In this document: positions 18,709-29,175 of the stretch, one piece after another | How the letters are laid out: each line of letters begins with the position of its first letter | Numbering within the stretch: the stretch's first letter is position 1 | NCBI RefSeq assembly: GCF_009800925.1 | Contig: NZ_WOYF01000005.1 | Span: 1-64,000 of the forward strand | Origin: Budvicia diplopodorum | Lineage (GTDB): Bacteria > Pseudomonadota > Gammaproteobacteria > Enterobacterales > Enterobacteriaceae | DNA: 64,000 nt | Direction of reading: 5' to 3' | Notes under the pieces: model-generated | What the model was told of the DNA's origin: nothing | The model's database searches: none | Seen by the model: only the letters and a program-made list of their open reading frames with translations | Program-made: the position numbers and the translations under genes

Positions 18709-19357
18709 CTTTCTTTGTTTCCTTGGCGTTAGCTTCTTCGGCAACAATTTCACGATACCACCGAGGGTGATGCTTCATAGCCCATTTGCGGCTTACTATA
18801 CCTTCAACCATACCGGTAATCGATCCCTTTACCCAGAAAGCCATATACATATGGATCAGGATAGCGTGGATCAGCACAATGGCGGCCACCGCATGAATCA
18901 GCAGGCCTAAGCGAATTGCCCAAATCGGGAAAAACTCGGCAAAGTAAGGGCGCCAGATAATCACGCCGCTTACCAGCAGAACGAGGATCAACCCCATAAT
19001 GCTCCAGAACATGGCCTTCTGGCCGGGATTGTATTTCCCCACGTCGGCGACAATATGTTCGTTGCCCTTCAGCACTTCAACAATATGGACGAACCAGGTG
19101 ATATCGTCTTTCTTCGGCATGTTGTGCTTCACAAAGCGGAAGAACATCAGCACCAGCACGCAAAAAATCAATACGCCAAAGAACGGGTGCAGGATGCGCC
19201 CCATCTGCGGTGTACCGAATGTCTGAGTTAGCCAGCTTAAGGTCGGGAAGAACATCGCAATGCCCGACAGCGCCACCAGAAAGAAACAAATGACCACCGT
19301 CCAGTGGCATGCCCTCTCGATAAACGAGTAGCGTTTAATCATCTTACTTTGCTTCAT
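18701..19357 (-). CDS. fdoI: Formate dehydrogenase cytochrome b556 subunit
   Basis: The product is a 218-residue integral membrane protein with four hydrophobic helices and heme-ligand histidines ([27 protein letters not shown], ending [10 protein letters not shown]). It anchors the complex and passes electrons to quinone. The start at ATG 19357 ([11 protein letters not shown]) has GAGGGGA upstream; a longer start is unlikely. It overlaps fdoH by 14 bp. Confidence 0.95.
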   Translation of the reverse strand: MKQSKMIKRYSFIERACHWTVVICFFLVALSGIAMFFPTLSWLTQTFGTPQMGRILHPFFGVLIFCVLVLMFFRFVKHNMPKKDDITWFVHIVEVLKGNEHIVADVGKYNPGQKAMFWSIMGLILVLLVSGVIIWRPYFAEFFPIWAIRLGLLIHAVAAIVLIHAILIHMYMAFWVKGSITGMVEGIVSRKWAMKHHPRWYREIVAEEANAKETKKDE

Positions 19358-20237
19358 GATTCCCCTCCTCGTCATCGTCTTCATCCACTTTGTTCGGACC
19401 AACGCCGATGTAGTGATAAATCAGGCCGGCGAAGCTGGCAACGAATGCCGCGGCTGACAGTGGTTTTAATACGCCTTTCCAGAACCCAACCACCGGACTG
19501 ATGGACGGATCGTTCGGTAGCCCATGGTAAAGCTGCGGGCGATCCGCGTGGTGTAGAACATACATCACATGGGTGCCGCCAACGCCAGCCGGATTATACA
19601 GGCCTGCATGAGCGTAACCGCGAGCGTTGAGTTCCGTCACTCGATCGCCAGCCAGTTGGATCATGTCTTCTTTGGTGCCGAAATGAATAGCACCGGTTGG
19701 GCAGGTTTTCACACAGGCGGGCTCCTGACCTACGGTTACGCGGTCAACGCACAGGGTACATTTGTAAACCCGGTTATCCTCTTTGTTCAGACGCGGAACG
19801 TCGAACGGACAGCCAGCGATACAGTAGCCACAGCCGATACAGTGTTCTGACTGGAAATCAACGATACCGTTAGCGTACTGGACGATAGCACCGGCCGACG
19901 GGCAAGACTTCAGGCAGCCCGGATCCGCACAGTGCATACAGCCATCTTTACGGATCAGCCATTCCAGCCTGCCGTTTTCTTCTACTTCCGAGAAGCGCAT
20001 GACGGTCCATGATTTGGCGCTCAGGTCCGCCGGGTTGTCGTACACCCCAACGTTATGACCGATTTCATCACGAATATCATTCCACTCTGAACAGGCCACC
20101 TGACAGGCTTTACAGCCGATACAGGTGGTTACGTCAATCAGCTTCGCCACTTCTTCCTGATGATGACGCACCTGTGGAGGCGGCGTCAGGGAGTGGGTGG
20201 CGGAACGCTTGATAATGTCTTGAGATTGCATTGACAT
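19344..20237 (-). CDS. fdoH: Formate dehydrogenase iron-sulfur subunit
   Basis: The product has 297 residues with four [4Fe-4S] cysteine clusters ([49 protein letters not shown] with [10 protein letters not shown]). A C-terminal membrane helix is near residues 255-280. It carries electrons from FdoG to FdoI. The gene lies 12 bp after fdoG. Confidence 0.96.
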   Translation of the reverse strand: MSMQSQDIIKRSATHSLTPPPQVRHHQEEVAKLIDVTTCIGCKACQVACSEWNDIRDEIGHNVGVYDNPADLSAKSWTVMRFSEVEENGRLEWLIRKDGCMHCADPGCLKSCPSAGAIVQYANGIVDFQSEHCIGCGYCIAGCPFDVPRLNKEDNRVYKCTLCVDRVTVGQEPACVKTCPTGAIHFGTKEDMIQLAGDRVTELNARGYAHAGLYNPAGVGGTHVMYVLHHADRPQLYHGLPNDPSISPVVGFWKGVLKPLSAAAFVASFAGLIYHYIGVGPNKVDEDDDEEGNHEAK

Positions 20238-20249
20238 AATGTCTCTCCG

Positions 20250-23200
20250 TTACACCTTTTCCACATTAACCAGGAACGCCTTATATTCCGGCGTTTGCGA
20301 GTTGGCATCGCCGACGAACGGCGTCAGGGTGTTGGCGATAAAGCCTTTTTGAGCTGCGCCCTGGAAGCCCCAGTGAATTGGAATACCCACGGTATCCACA
20401 TTCTGTCCGTTAACCTTCAGCGTACGAATGCGCTTAGTGACCACCGCTTTCGCTTCAATAAAGCCACGATGCGAACTGACTTTCACCGTATCGCCATTCT
20501 TAATGCCTTTAGCCTCAGCCAAACCTTCGCCAATTTCGACGAACTGCTCTGGCTGCATGATGGCATTGAGCACCGAATGCTTAGTCCAGAAGTGGAAATG
20601 CTCCGTTAAGCGATAGGTGGTACCGACATAAGGGTAGTCTTTGGCATTACCGAGGTTAGCGATATCCGCTTTAAACATGCGCGCCGCCGGGTTAGAGATC
20701 ACCTTGCTGTGCAGCGGGTTAGTGCTAATCGGCGTTTCAAACGGCTCATAGTGCTCAGGGAACGGACCTTCAGCCATCTTATCGGTAGCAAACAGACGGC
20801 CCATCCCTTCGTTTTGCATGATAAACGGACCCACGTTGCTGCCCGGAGGCGCTGCGCCGTAATCGGCCACGTCAACGCCGGTCCACTTAGCGCCATCCCA
20901 CTCGATCAGCTTACGTTTTGGATCCCAAGGTTTACCCTGAACGTCGGCCGACGCACGGTTATAGAGGATTCGACGGTTAAGCGGCCACGCCCATGCCCAC
21001 GCCAGCGTATTACCAAGACCGGAGGGGTCGGCGTTATCGCGGCGGGCCATTTGGTTACCGGCTTCGGTCCAGCTACCGGCAAAAATCCAACAGGCGCTGG
21101 CGGTGGTGCCGTCATCGCGCAGCTGCGCGAAGCTGTCCAGCAGTTGGCCTTTCTTCAGAATCACTTTGCCGGTGGCGTCGGTAATATCGGCCAACGCATA
21201 GCCGTTAGACTCTTTGGCGATTTCATCTGCCGCCGGATGCATTGGCTCCAGATAATTCCACGTCATGTTCATCAGCGGCTCTTTACCCACGGCTTTATCG
21301 CCGTCTTGAGCATAGAGTTCCCGCAGTTTGAACAACAGGCCAGACAGGATTTCACCATCGGTGATGGCTTCTCCCGGCGCATCGCCGCCTTTCCAGTGCC
21401 ACTGTAGCCAACGGCCAGAGTTGACGATTGAGCCGTCTTCTTCGGCAAAACAGGTACAAGGCAGGCGGAAAACTTCGGTCTGGATGGTCGACGGATCAAC
21501 GTCGTTCTGCTTACCGTGGTTCTCCCAGAAGGTTGCCGTTTCGGTATTCAGCGGATCGATGGTGACCAAGAACTTCAGCTTTGACAGTGAACGGACAATT
21601 TTATTCTTATCCGGGAACGAGGCGACCGGGTTAAAGCCTTGGCAAATATAGCCATTCACTTTTCCCTGATCCATCATTTCGAAGTACTTCAGTACGTCAT
21701 AAACCTGATCCCACTTAGGTAGCCAGTCAAAGCCCCAGTCATTCTCTTTCTGAGCCTTATCGCCGTAGAAGCTCTTCATCATGCTGATAAAGAATTTCGG
21801 GTAGTTACCCCAGTAGTTAACCTGATCGGCCAGCGCTTTTTTCGGCGTATTGGCATCAAGATAGGTTTGCAGCGCGGTGTGTTTTTCTGACGGTAACGTC
21901 ATGTACCCCGGCAGAGACTGCGACAGCAGGCCAAGGTCGGTTAACCCCTGAATATTGGAGTGACCGCGCAGGGCGTTAACGCCGCCGCCGGCCATGCCCA
22001 TATTCCCCAGCAGAAGCTGGATCATCGCCATAGTCCGGATGTTTTGAGAACCAACGGAATGCTGGGTCCAGCCGAGGGCATACAGGAACGAGGTGGTTTT
22101 ATCCGGTGCGCTGGTTTCAGCAATCAGTTCACACACCTTCAGGAAGTCGTCTTCAGGCGTACCACAAATGTTGCTAACCACGTCTGGCGTATAGCGGCTA
22201 ACGTGTTTCTTCAACAGGTTCCACACACAGTTAGGATCGGTCAGCGTTGGATCGCGTTTAGCGAAGCCGTCGTCACCAACCTGATAGTTCCAGGTGGTTT
22301 TATCATACTGACGCTTTTGTTCATCATAGCCGCTGAACAAACCGTCTTCGAAGGTAAAGTCTTCACGCACCAGCAGGCTGGCGTTGGTGTAGGCTTTAAC
22401 GTACTCGGCGTTAATCTTGTTCTTTTCCATCAGGTACAGTAAAACGCCCGACAGAAAAGCGATGTCAGTACCGGAACGAATCGGAGTATAAAAGTCGGCA
22501 ACCGAAGCCGTACGGGTAAAGCGAGGATCGATAACGATTATCTTGGCATTGTTATGGATTTTGGCTTCCATCGCCCAGCGGAACCCCACCGGATGCGCTT
22601 CTGCCGCATTTCCACCCATAACAACAACTAAGTTAGCGTTTTTGATATCAACCCAGTGGTTGGTCATCGCACCGCGACCAAACGTTGGAGCAAGACTTGC
22701 TACCGTTGGTCCGTGTCAAACGCGAGCTTGGTTATCGACCGCTAGCATACCGAGCGAGCGGACAAATTTTTGGGTTAACAGCCCCATTTCATTACTGGAA
22801 GCCGATGCCGCCAGCATACCGGTGGTAGTCCAACGGTTAACGGTCGTGCCATTAGGCGCCGTTTGCTGAAAGTTAGCATCGCGATCGGCTTTCATCAGCT
22901 TGGCAATGCGGGTTAGTGCATCGTCCCAGCTTAAGCGTTGCCATTTATCTGAACCCGGCGCGCGGTATTCAGGGTATTTTAAGCGGCTTGCGCTGTTAAC
23001 ATAATCGATAAGCCCTGCCCCTTTAGGACAAAGCGCACCGCGGTTTACCGGATGATCCGGATCTCCCTCGATGTGGAAAATACTGGCTTTGGCATTTTTA
23101 GCACCATCACCCATGCTGTACATTAACAGCCCACATCCCACCGAACAGTAGGTACAGGTATTACGGGTTTCCTGAGCGCGCAACAGCTTATAGCTGCGCG

Positions 23201-23303
23201 TCTCTGCCAGCGCCATTGAGGGAGCGAACCCTAGCGCTGCTGCCGTTGTACCTGCCATACCGCCAGCGCAGATTTTGAAAAACTGCCTTCTGCTGAACTG
23301 CAT
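20250..23303 (-). CDS. fdoG: Formate dehydrogenase catalytic subunit (selenoprotein, Mo-bisMGD)
   Basis: The product has 1017 residues if UGA 22716-22718 is read as selenocysteine (residue 196). The frame continues through it as ARV-U-HGPTVASLAPTFGRG, exactly as in E. coli FdnG/FdoG. A Tat signal (SRRQFFK) precedes a [4Fe-4S] site (TCTYCSVGC). It oxidises formate in the periplasm and supplies electrons via FdoH and FdoI. A tool ignoring Sec would split it into pieces of 195 and about 805 residues. Named fdoG because fdhE and fdhD adjoin; FdnG is very similar. Confidence 0.97.
22677..22718 (-). promoter_or_regulatory. bSECIS hairpin after the fdoG UGA codon
   Basis: On the coding strand TGA is followed by a hairpin with upper stem GGTAGCAAG/CTTGCTCC and a G-U-containing apical loop (AGCAAGTCTTGC). 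This closely parallels the E. coli fdhF element. SelB binds it to decode UGA as selenocysteine. Confidence 0.85.
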
Positions 23304-23664
23304 GGTTTTCTCCTTTTTTCTTATTTACTGTTACATTGCTCTAAATAAAATGACGTACAAACGCTTTACTGACCGACCTGCGCTGAAGGATGACGTGGTG
23401 CTTTTTTCATCGTTTTGCGGCAAATTGAGCCAAAAAAGAAAAGTATAAAAAACAAACTGCTAGTTACGCGAAACCAAGCGGGTGCTTTAACAACCGCACG
23501 ATAAAGACATTAGTATTGTACGGGGATAGAATAGGTATTAATTTGATCCACCTCCTAAATGTTACGAAATTTAACTTATTGTTGGCTATTTTTACTTTAT
23601 TTGTACTCTTAATGTTAACTCGAAATGAGTAATTACCAAGTACACAACATTTGAAGGTCTATAC
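23304..23664. promoter_or_regulatory. Divergent fdoG / fdhD promoter region
   Basis: This 361-bp A/T-rich gap separates the divergent starts. It must hold both promoters; I do not see a site clear enough to name. GAAGG before the GTG start of fdhD is a good ribosome-binding site. Confidence 0.5.
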
Positions 23665-24495
23665 GTGAAAACCGATCACTCCATGCAAAATGACGACTCT
23701 CAATCTATCGTTGGCGTTCGGCAGCTTACCGTTCGTCGACACAACGCATTGAACGCGCCCGAGCCAGACTGGGTTGCAGAGGAGATCCCCGTTGCGCTGA
23801 GCTATAACGGAATCGCTCACGTTGTGATGATGGCCACGCCAAAAGAGTTGGAAGAGTTCGCCATTGGCTTCTCTTTAGCCGAGGGAATTATCGAATCACC
23901 CAAAGAGATTTACGGCATCGACGTACGTGAAAGCTGTAACGGCATTGAAGTTGAAATTGAGCTGGCTACCCGGCGTTTTGTCGGGCTAAAAGAGCGTCGT
24001 AGAGCGATGGAAGGTAGAACCGGCTGTGGCGTATGCGGCGTTGAGCAACTGGGCGAAGTGCTGCGCCCGATTAAACCGCTACCCTTTAGCCAAACCTTCG
24101 ATCTAAGCCTGCTGGATGGCGTTCTGCCCCAGCTTAGCTCGGTGCAAATCGTTGGGCAATTAACCGGCTGTACCCACGCCGCCGGCTGGATATCGCCGCA
24201 GGGAAAAATGCTCGGCGGCTGTGAAGACGTAGGCCGCCACGTTGCGCTCGACAAGCTATTGGGCGTAAGGGCCACACGGGGCTGGCAGCAGGGAGCCGTT
24301 TTAGTTTCCAGCCGCGCCAGCTATGAGATGGTGCAGAAAGCGGCAATGTGCGGCGTTGAGATTTTGTTTGCGGTATCGGCTACCACTACGCTGGCGGTGC
24401 AGGTGGCGCAGAAGTGTAACCTAACGCTGGTGGGGTTTAGTAAACCGGGCAGGGCGACGGTGTATACGTGGCCGGAGAGGGTTATTGGGGGTTAG
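23665..24495 (+). CDS. fdhD: Formate dehydrogenase sulfurtransferase FdhD
   Basis: The product has 276 residues and carries sulfur from IscS to the molybdenum cofactor of formate dehydrogenases. The catalytic loop GCGVCG has C121 and C124, at the positions known in E. coli. Other conserved stretches are [33 protein letters not shown] and [14 protein letters not shown]. The GTG start at 23665 is chosen for its ribosome-binding site; ATG at 23683 is possible. Confidence 0.95.
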   Translation: MKTDHSMQNDDSQSIVGVRQLTVRRHNALNAPEPDWVAEEIPVALSYNGIAHVVMMATPKELEEFAIGFSLAEGIIESPKEIYGIDVRESCNGIEVEIELATRRFVGLKERRRAMEGRTGCGVCGVEQLGEVLRPIKPLPFSQTFDLSLLDGVLPQLSSVQIVGQLTGCTHAAGWISPQGKMLGGCEDVGRHVALDKLLGVRATRGWQQGAVLVSSRASYEMVQKAAMCGVEILFAVSATTTLAVQVAQKCNLTLVGFSKPGRATVYTWPERVIGG

Positions 24496-24530
24496 GGGTA
24501 GTTATTTTTAAGACCACTGACAAACTACTT

Positions 24531-24627
24531 CGTCATCCCGACGAAAGTCGGGATCCAGCTTTTGACCTTTCTCTAGTATTATTCAATCGATTGAATAATT
24601 AAGAAACAAATTCAACGGGATGACGGG
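24531..24627 (+). repeat. Dispersed hairpin repeat, copy 3
   Basis: It begins CGTCATCCCGACGAAAGTCGGGA and ends AACGGGATGACGGG, so the outer ends are inverted (CGTCATCCC / GGGATGACG). The middle differs from other copies and holds a palindromic ATTCAATCGATTGAATAAT. Confidence 0.75.
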
Positions 24628-24696
24628 CTAAAAATAACGTCAATTGTTGCCTTCCTGAACGTGATTATTTTGATGTAAGGTAGCTCCCGTCATTAT

Positions 24697-25530
24697 TTAT
24701 ATTATTTCCAGACAATGCTTAGTGCCGGTTAATTTAACCGCCCGCGGCGGTACACCAAACTCCCGTCTGAAACAGGTGGTGAAATAGGAATGATCGTCAA
24801 AGCCGTTATCCTGAGCAATGGATGTAATCGCTTTGTTGGTATAAAGCAATTGATAAAGGGCATTAAACAAACGTAGTTTATTTAAATAACGCTGAGGGGA
24901 GAGCCCTATATCTTTATCAAGATAGCGGTGCATGGTTCTTATGGTAATAGAAAACTGTGAGGCAAGATCGGTCCAATTAACATTTTCCTGAAAATTGGCA
25001 TGCAGCCAGCGGATCAATCTTAATATTCGTCTTTCGTTGGTATTATTTTTATCATAAAAATAGCTGCAATAACGCAGGTCAACTAATAGCCGCAAAAACA
25101 GACTTTCCTGTTCAATATGTCCTTTGTCCTGACTGGCAATCAGTTTACTCAATGAGCCATTGATCATATTTGCGCTATTACTGTCTAGAAAACGATGAAT
25201 ATGAAATGAGGCAAATTGCTTAGGGATAAGCGCTTCAAATCCCTTAATGAGATTGAAATGGTCTGAAGGTTGGTAAAAAATATTAATCGTACTTAGATTT
25301 TGAGTGTGTTCGTAAATATGCAGGTCGGTTGATTGAGTAAAGAAAAGCATTCTGGGGTAAATTGCATAAGATTTGCCATTAATAACGTGAAGGCCAATTC
25401 CGCTGGTGATAAAGGTGATTTTACTAAAATTAAAGTTAGGTTTTGGTGAATAATTATGAGGAATTCTGGATGTGATAATAACGTTTTGATGATCGGAAAC
25501 AAAATAATCTGGTGAGATTGAGCTATTCAT
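24697..25530 (-). CDS. AraC-family transcriptional regulator
   Basis: The product has 277 residues: an N-terminal cupin-like sensor part (TSGIGLHVINGKSYAIYPRM) and a C-terminal AraC double helix-turn-helix (NWTDLASQFSITIRTMHRYLDK; ITSIAQDNGFDDHSYFTTCFRREFG; PPRAVK). The start ATG 25530 is preferred to TTG 25536. It lies downstream of, and in line with, the PTS operon, so it is a likely regulator of that operon. Confidence 0.85.
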   Translation of the reverse strand: MNSSISPDYFVSDHQNVIITSRIPHNYSPKPNFNFSKITFITSGIGLHVINGKSYAIYPRMLFFTQSTDLHIYEHTQNLSTINIFYQPSDHFNLIKGFEALIPKQFASFHIHRFLDSNSANMINGSLSKLIASQDKGHIEQESLFLRLLVDLRYCSYFYDKNNTNERRILRLIRWLHANFQENVNWTDLASQFSITIRTMHRYLDKDIGLSPQRYLNKLRLFNALYQLLYTNKAITSIAQDNGFDDHSYFTTCFRREFGVPPRAVKLTGTKHCLEII

Positions 25531-25705
25531 AGTCAAGACCTAACTGTTAGGCTTTTTTAAATATTATCCGACAGAATGCTGAATATCCAGTTTCATTTGT
25601 GGTATTGGGATGTGTGCACAATATTTCCAACACTCACCGATTTCCTTATCCAGCATGGCATTAATAGCTCACTAAAATATGTTGTACTATCTCTCTGAAA
25701 TAAAG

Positions 25706-25744
25706 TTATAAAGGTTAAACGGGGTATTCATTTAACCTTTATAA
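25706..25744 (-). terminator. Perfect inverted repeat after the PTS operon
   Basis: A 14-bp perfect inverted repeat (TTATAAAGGTTAAA / TTTAACCTTTATAA) with an 11-nt loop lies between the HPr gene and the AraC gene. It is probably the operon's terminator; being A/T-rich and symmetric, an operator role is an alternative. Confidence 0.5.
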
Positions 25745-25841
25745 AGAAAGAATCAATATAATTCCTCAATTCCATTAACGTTGATATTACGCGGATTTCC
25801 CCCGTACAAATTTTTGAAGCATTTAACGATATGATAGTGCG

Positions 25842-26108
25842 TTATTTTTCGCCAAATCCGGCATCAAACAGCGCTTTGATTGCTAAAAACACGTCCGTTT
25901 CGTCCTGTCCGTCACAAATCACTTCTATTTTTGCTCCCCCGGTAATGCCTGCGGTCATCAGTCCAATGACGCTTTTCCCTTTAATCACTTTTTCCTTAAA
26001 AAGAAATTCTACTTTCGAACGGTGTTTAGAAACCGTTTTAACAATGGCACTGGCAGGCCTGGCATGCAGACCCGTTGTATTATTCACGCATAGTATTTCT
26101 CTAATCAT
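25842..26108 (-). CDS. HPr-like phosphocarrier, operon-specific
   Basis: The product has 88 residues in the PTS HPr family, with phosphorylatable His15 in TTGLHARPASAIVKT and Ser46 in GKSVIGLM. It would take phosphate from enzyme I and pass it to the IIA encoded at the head of the same operon, in parallel to the cell's general HPr. Last gene of the operon. Confidence 0.92.
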   Translation of the reverse strand: MIREILCVNNTTGLHARPASAIVKTVSKHRSKVEFLFKEKVIKGKSVIGLMTAGITGGAKIEVICDGQDETDVFLAIKALFDAGFGEK

Positions 26109-26163
26109 TATTATGATTCCAGGTATAAATATATTGATGTCACTAATGGCTTAATAAATCAGA

Positions 26164-27219
26164 CTAGAGATTAATCAACATGTCGCTATGTCCGGTTTTA
26201 AAATAATCGTTTAATACGCTTTTTAACAGATAAGGCGCTTTGGGAATGGCATCGATCGTATCACCCGCAATATGCGGCGTGAGGGTAATATTATCTAACG
26301 CAAGAAGAGGGTCATCGGCTTCAATCGGCTCGATCCAGCTCACGTCTAAAGCGGCACCGGCGATGCGTTTATTTTGTAATGCCTCAATCAGATCGGCTTT
26401 ACAGACTACGCCCGCTCTGGCGGTATTAATAATATAGCTGCCGGGCTTCATTTTATTAAACACCTCTTTATTTATCATGCCTTCTGTTTCAGGCGTTAAG
26501 CGCATATGTAATGACAAAATATCTGACTGGGATATAACCTCATCAAGACCTTGTAATTTAACGTGAATACCGTCTTTTTCAAGAACGGATTGTTCTACAA
26601 AAGGATCGTGAGCAATGACCTTTACCCCCAGAGAATTAAGCCTCTTAGCGACTAATTTACCAATGTAGCCCATACCAATTAAACCAACGGTGTGATTGGC
26701 CAGAATGGTTTTGAAGGCATCGTTGGAAAAGCTTTTACACCATTTACCATTTTTTATTTCATGGTGGGCCCGCGCAATATTTCTGGTCTCGGCATACATT
26801 AAGCTGATAGTAAAATCCGCCACGGGTTCAGCATTGCGAATCACGTGAACTAGCGTGATATTTTTTTCTTTTACGCTGTCCAGCGCAATATGTTCAAGGC
26901 CGCCACGACAGGTTCCAATGAGTTTTAACCTGCCGGCTGCTTCTAACATCTTTTTCGATACGGGGGCAATGTGGACCAGCAGATAATCAGCATCTTGCAT
27001 CGCCTCTACGATGCCATCAGGGAGATCGACATATTCAGGCCCGTTTTTTTCAATTTGCAGGATCTTTTCTTGAAAATGTTGTTTTTCTAATTCAGAAAAC
27101 CATTCAAACGTTTTAATTTCCAGTTCACTATTATCTCTACCGGGGAAATTAATACCTTTAGCTGCGTCTATTAATGTTGCACTACTGACCAAGGCATCTC
27201 CAACAATAACGAGTTTCAT
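26164..27219 (-). CDS. D-isomer 2-hydroxyacid dehydrogenase family protein
   Basis: The product has 351 residues. The NAD-binding motif is VGLIGMGYIGKLVAKRL; RAGVV, an E-x-D-P-L element and the catalytic His in PHIAGDT complete the family pattern, with the Arg and Glu of the triad in NTARAG and IEADDPL. Such enzymes interconvert 2-keto and 2-hydroxy acids. In this operon it could act on a product of the aldolase branch or on a sugar acid. Substrate unknown. Confidence 0.85.
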   Translation of the reverse strand: MKLVIVGDALVSSATLIDAAKGINFPGRDNSELEIKTFEWFSELEKQHFQEKILQIEKNGPEYVDLPDGIVEAMQDADYLLVHIAPVSKKMLEAAGRLKLIGTCRGGLEHIALDSVKEKNITLVHVIRNAEPVADFTISLMYAETRNIARAHHEIKNGKWCKSFSNDAFKTILANHTVGLIGMGYIGKLVAKRLNSLGVKVIAHDPFVEQSVLEKDGIHVKLQGLDEVISQSDILSLHMRLTPETEGMINKEVFNKMKPGSYIINTARAGVVCKADLIEALQNKRIAGAALDVSWIEPIEADDPLLALDNITLTPHIAGDTIDAIPKAPYLLKSVLNDYFKTGHSDMLINL

Positions 27220-27224
27220 CTTTA

Positions 27225-28640
27225 TTATCCTTTATTCAGTGAATTAATTTGTTCGTCAGAAACAAAAACTTGTCTTTCTAAATAGTTATGTATTGCTTCT
27301 TTCTTAATGCGGACAAAAAGATAGAATATGATGTAAACCATCACGCTGAGTGCGATATAAACCGGATTTTGCGTTAGGAAAATTAAGAATAGGCCGCCCA
27401 TGAGATGATTGGTCATTACGGCGAAGCTACAAATCAACATGGCTCCCACCGGCAGAATTACTCCAACGCTTTTAGCGACATCGGTAAATACCGGGGCAAC
27501 GGCAGTAATGATATATAACCCACCGACGCACCAGATAGCGCCGGAGATAAGAGATTTAAAAATATTACCACCGGAGATAGCGATAATAAGCTCAATCATA
27601 TAAGGGATGGCAATAAGATCTACCATCGGTAAGGTTTCATTTCCTGGTAAAATAACGGCCAAAATAAAGATGATTGGAATAAGTAGCATCCCGGTTAATA
27701 AGGTTGCTGATTCTCCGTACCCCGCGGCATCATTAATTGCCAGAAACCATACCCGATTTTTACCACTGTTTTTTGCCGTTTTTCTGGATGCATCCGTAAT
27801 CGTGGTAAAGGCAGAAGCGAATACGCCGGCAATTTTAGGGAAAATACACATTACCGCAGCGGTTGCTATGCCAACTTTACAAATTTCCCCCCAGGCCTCT
27901 AAGGTCTCCAGCCGGGTATAGTTTCCTGAAAAACCAATCAGGCACCCTAAGACCAACCCCAAACTTATTGGCTCGCCGATAAATCCCAATTTTTCCTGTA
28001 AGGTTTCAGGATTCCATTTTATTTTGTTGGCACCGAGTTTATTCAGTATCCAATCCACCACTATCGCCAGAGGTACTGAGCAAACGTGGTGGGGGGCGGT
28101 CATGGTACAACCCGGATAGCCATAGTAAGTAGACCACCTCTTAGCCACAATTTCGGAGCAGACCAGAGAATATAAATTAGATAAAAGCATTAGGCCGATA
28201 GCCAGATATATATTCCCCGTCGCGATGTATAGCATTGAGCCCCATAGCATGAAGGAAAAATTGTTCCACATGTCGGACGGCATAAAGATATTGGTGAAAC
28301 GGGTGACAAACAGAATGGTTTGAAATAGCAGGCCCATACCTAAAAAGATCATACCGACATTGGTCGAGTAAGCGACGACGCTCGTTGCCTGCCATCCGGT
28401 ATCCAGAATACGTAAAGAGATGCCTGAGGTTTCCACCATTCTTGTAATGACCGGCGTAACAACGGGAGTATAGGCACCAATTAACATACCGAATCCCGTT
28501 AGGCCTATGCCCGCATTTAAACCGGCTTTAAAGGCCTTCTTAGGATTCACCTTCATTAATATCGCTATAATATAAATGATGAATGGCACAATAATGGCCG
28601 CACCAAAAGAACTCATGATTTTCGATAGAAGCTCTAACAC
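27225..28640 (-). CDS. PTS IIC component, galactitol (GatC) family
   Basis: The product has about 471 residues and roughly ten or more hydrophobic segments. Galactitol-family IIC signatures are NAGIGLTGFGMLIGAY, YYGYPGCTMTAPHHV, AINDAAGYGES and VMTNHLMGG. It is the membrane channel for an alditol or sugar. The GTG at 28640 is favoured over GTG 28649 because GAGAGG lies eight bases before it. A 203-bp gap to the IIB gene is unusually wide for this operon. Confidence 0.9.
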   Translation of the reverse strand: MLELLSKIMSSFGAAIIVPFIIYIIAILMKVNPKKAFKAGLNAGIGLTGFGMLIGAYTPVVTPVITRMVETSGISLRILDTGWQATSVVAYSTNVGMIFLGMGLLFQTILFVTRFTNIFMPSDMWNNFSFMLWGSMLYIATGNIYLAIGLMLLSNLYSLVCSEIVAKRWSTYYGYPGCTMTAPHHVCSVPLAIVVDWILNKLGANKIKWNPETLQEKLGFIGEPISLGLVLGCLIGFSGNYTRLETLEAWGEICKVGIATAAVMCIFPKIAGVFASAFTTITDASRKTAKNSGKNRVWFLAINDAAGYGESATLLTGMLLIPIIFILAVILPGNETLPMVDLIAIPYMIELIIAISGGNIFKSLISGAIWCVGGLYIITAVAPVFTDVAKSVGVILPVGAMLICSFAVMTNHLMGGLFLIFLTQNPVYIALSVMVYIIFYLFVRIKKEAIHNYLERQVFVSDEQINSLNKG

Positions 28641-28843
28641 TTTTAACACCTCTCACGCAATGAGCACTATAAACCTCACGATCATCCTGAATATATCCTG
28701 CAGAAACGGCGCAATAATTCATCCTCACTCGATTAAGAGTGATATAACGCTTTCTGGAACGATCGTATTACTGCTCAAGAAAATGGCCATGACGCCATAT
28801 AGACTATATTCTCCACAAACTTCAGCTTATGGAGATATCATCG

Positions 28844-29143
28844 TTAAATTTCGAGTCTTCCAACTTCATTTAATAATTTTTCAATAAAACCGTCTTCGTC
28901 AGTTCCTATTAATAAACCAACGGCATTGATCGTAGGTATATTATATTTATCCTTCAACGGACTAGTATGAACAATAATATCCCACTTTCCTGAACTTAAT
29001 TGTCCTTCTACACCGGCGGGATTAACTTCAACCGTTTTCGCCTTATAGCCATTAACTTCTAATATATCTTTTACTTTTTCTGCAACCATCGAACTTGTCA
29101 CAGTCCCTGAACCACAAACTGAAATTACATTGATATTTTTCAT
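28844..29143 (-). CDS. PTS IIB component, galactitol family
   Basis: The product has 99 residues. The phospho-cysteine loop is VCGSGTVTSSM (Cys10), followed by an alpha/beta fold typical of GatB. It accepts phosphate from IIA and transfers it to the sugar during uptake. Confidence 0.92.
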   Translation of the reverse strand: MKNINVISVCGSGTVTSSMVAEKVKDILEVNGYKAKTVEVNPAGVEGQLSSGKWDIIVHTSPLKDKYNIPTINAVGLLIGTDEDGFIEKLLNEVGRLEI

Positions 29144-29175
29144 GGGTACTATCCTTTATAATAAATCAGGTATGG

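Noticed and set aside
20709-21407. 232-residue plus-strand frame inside fdoG
   Set aside because: A shadow of the highly conserved fdoG frame on the opposite strand.
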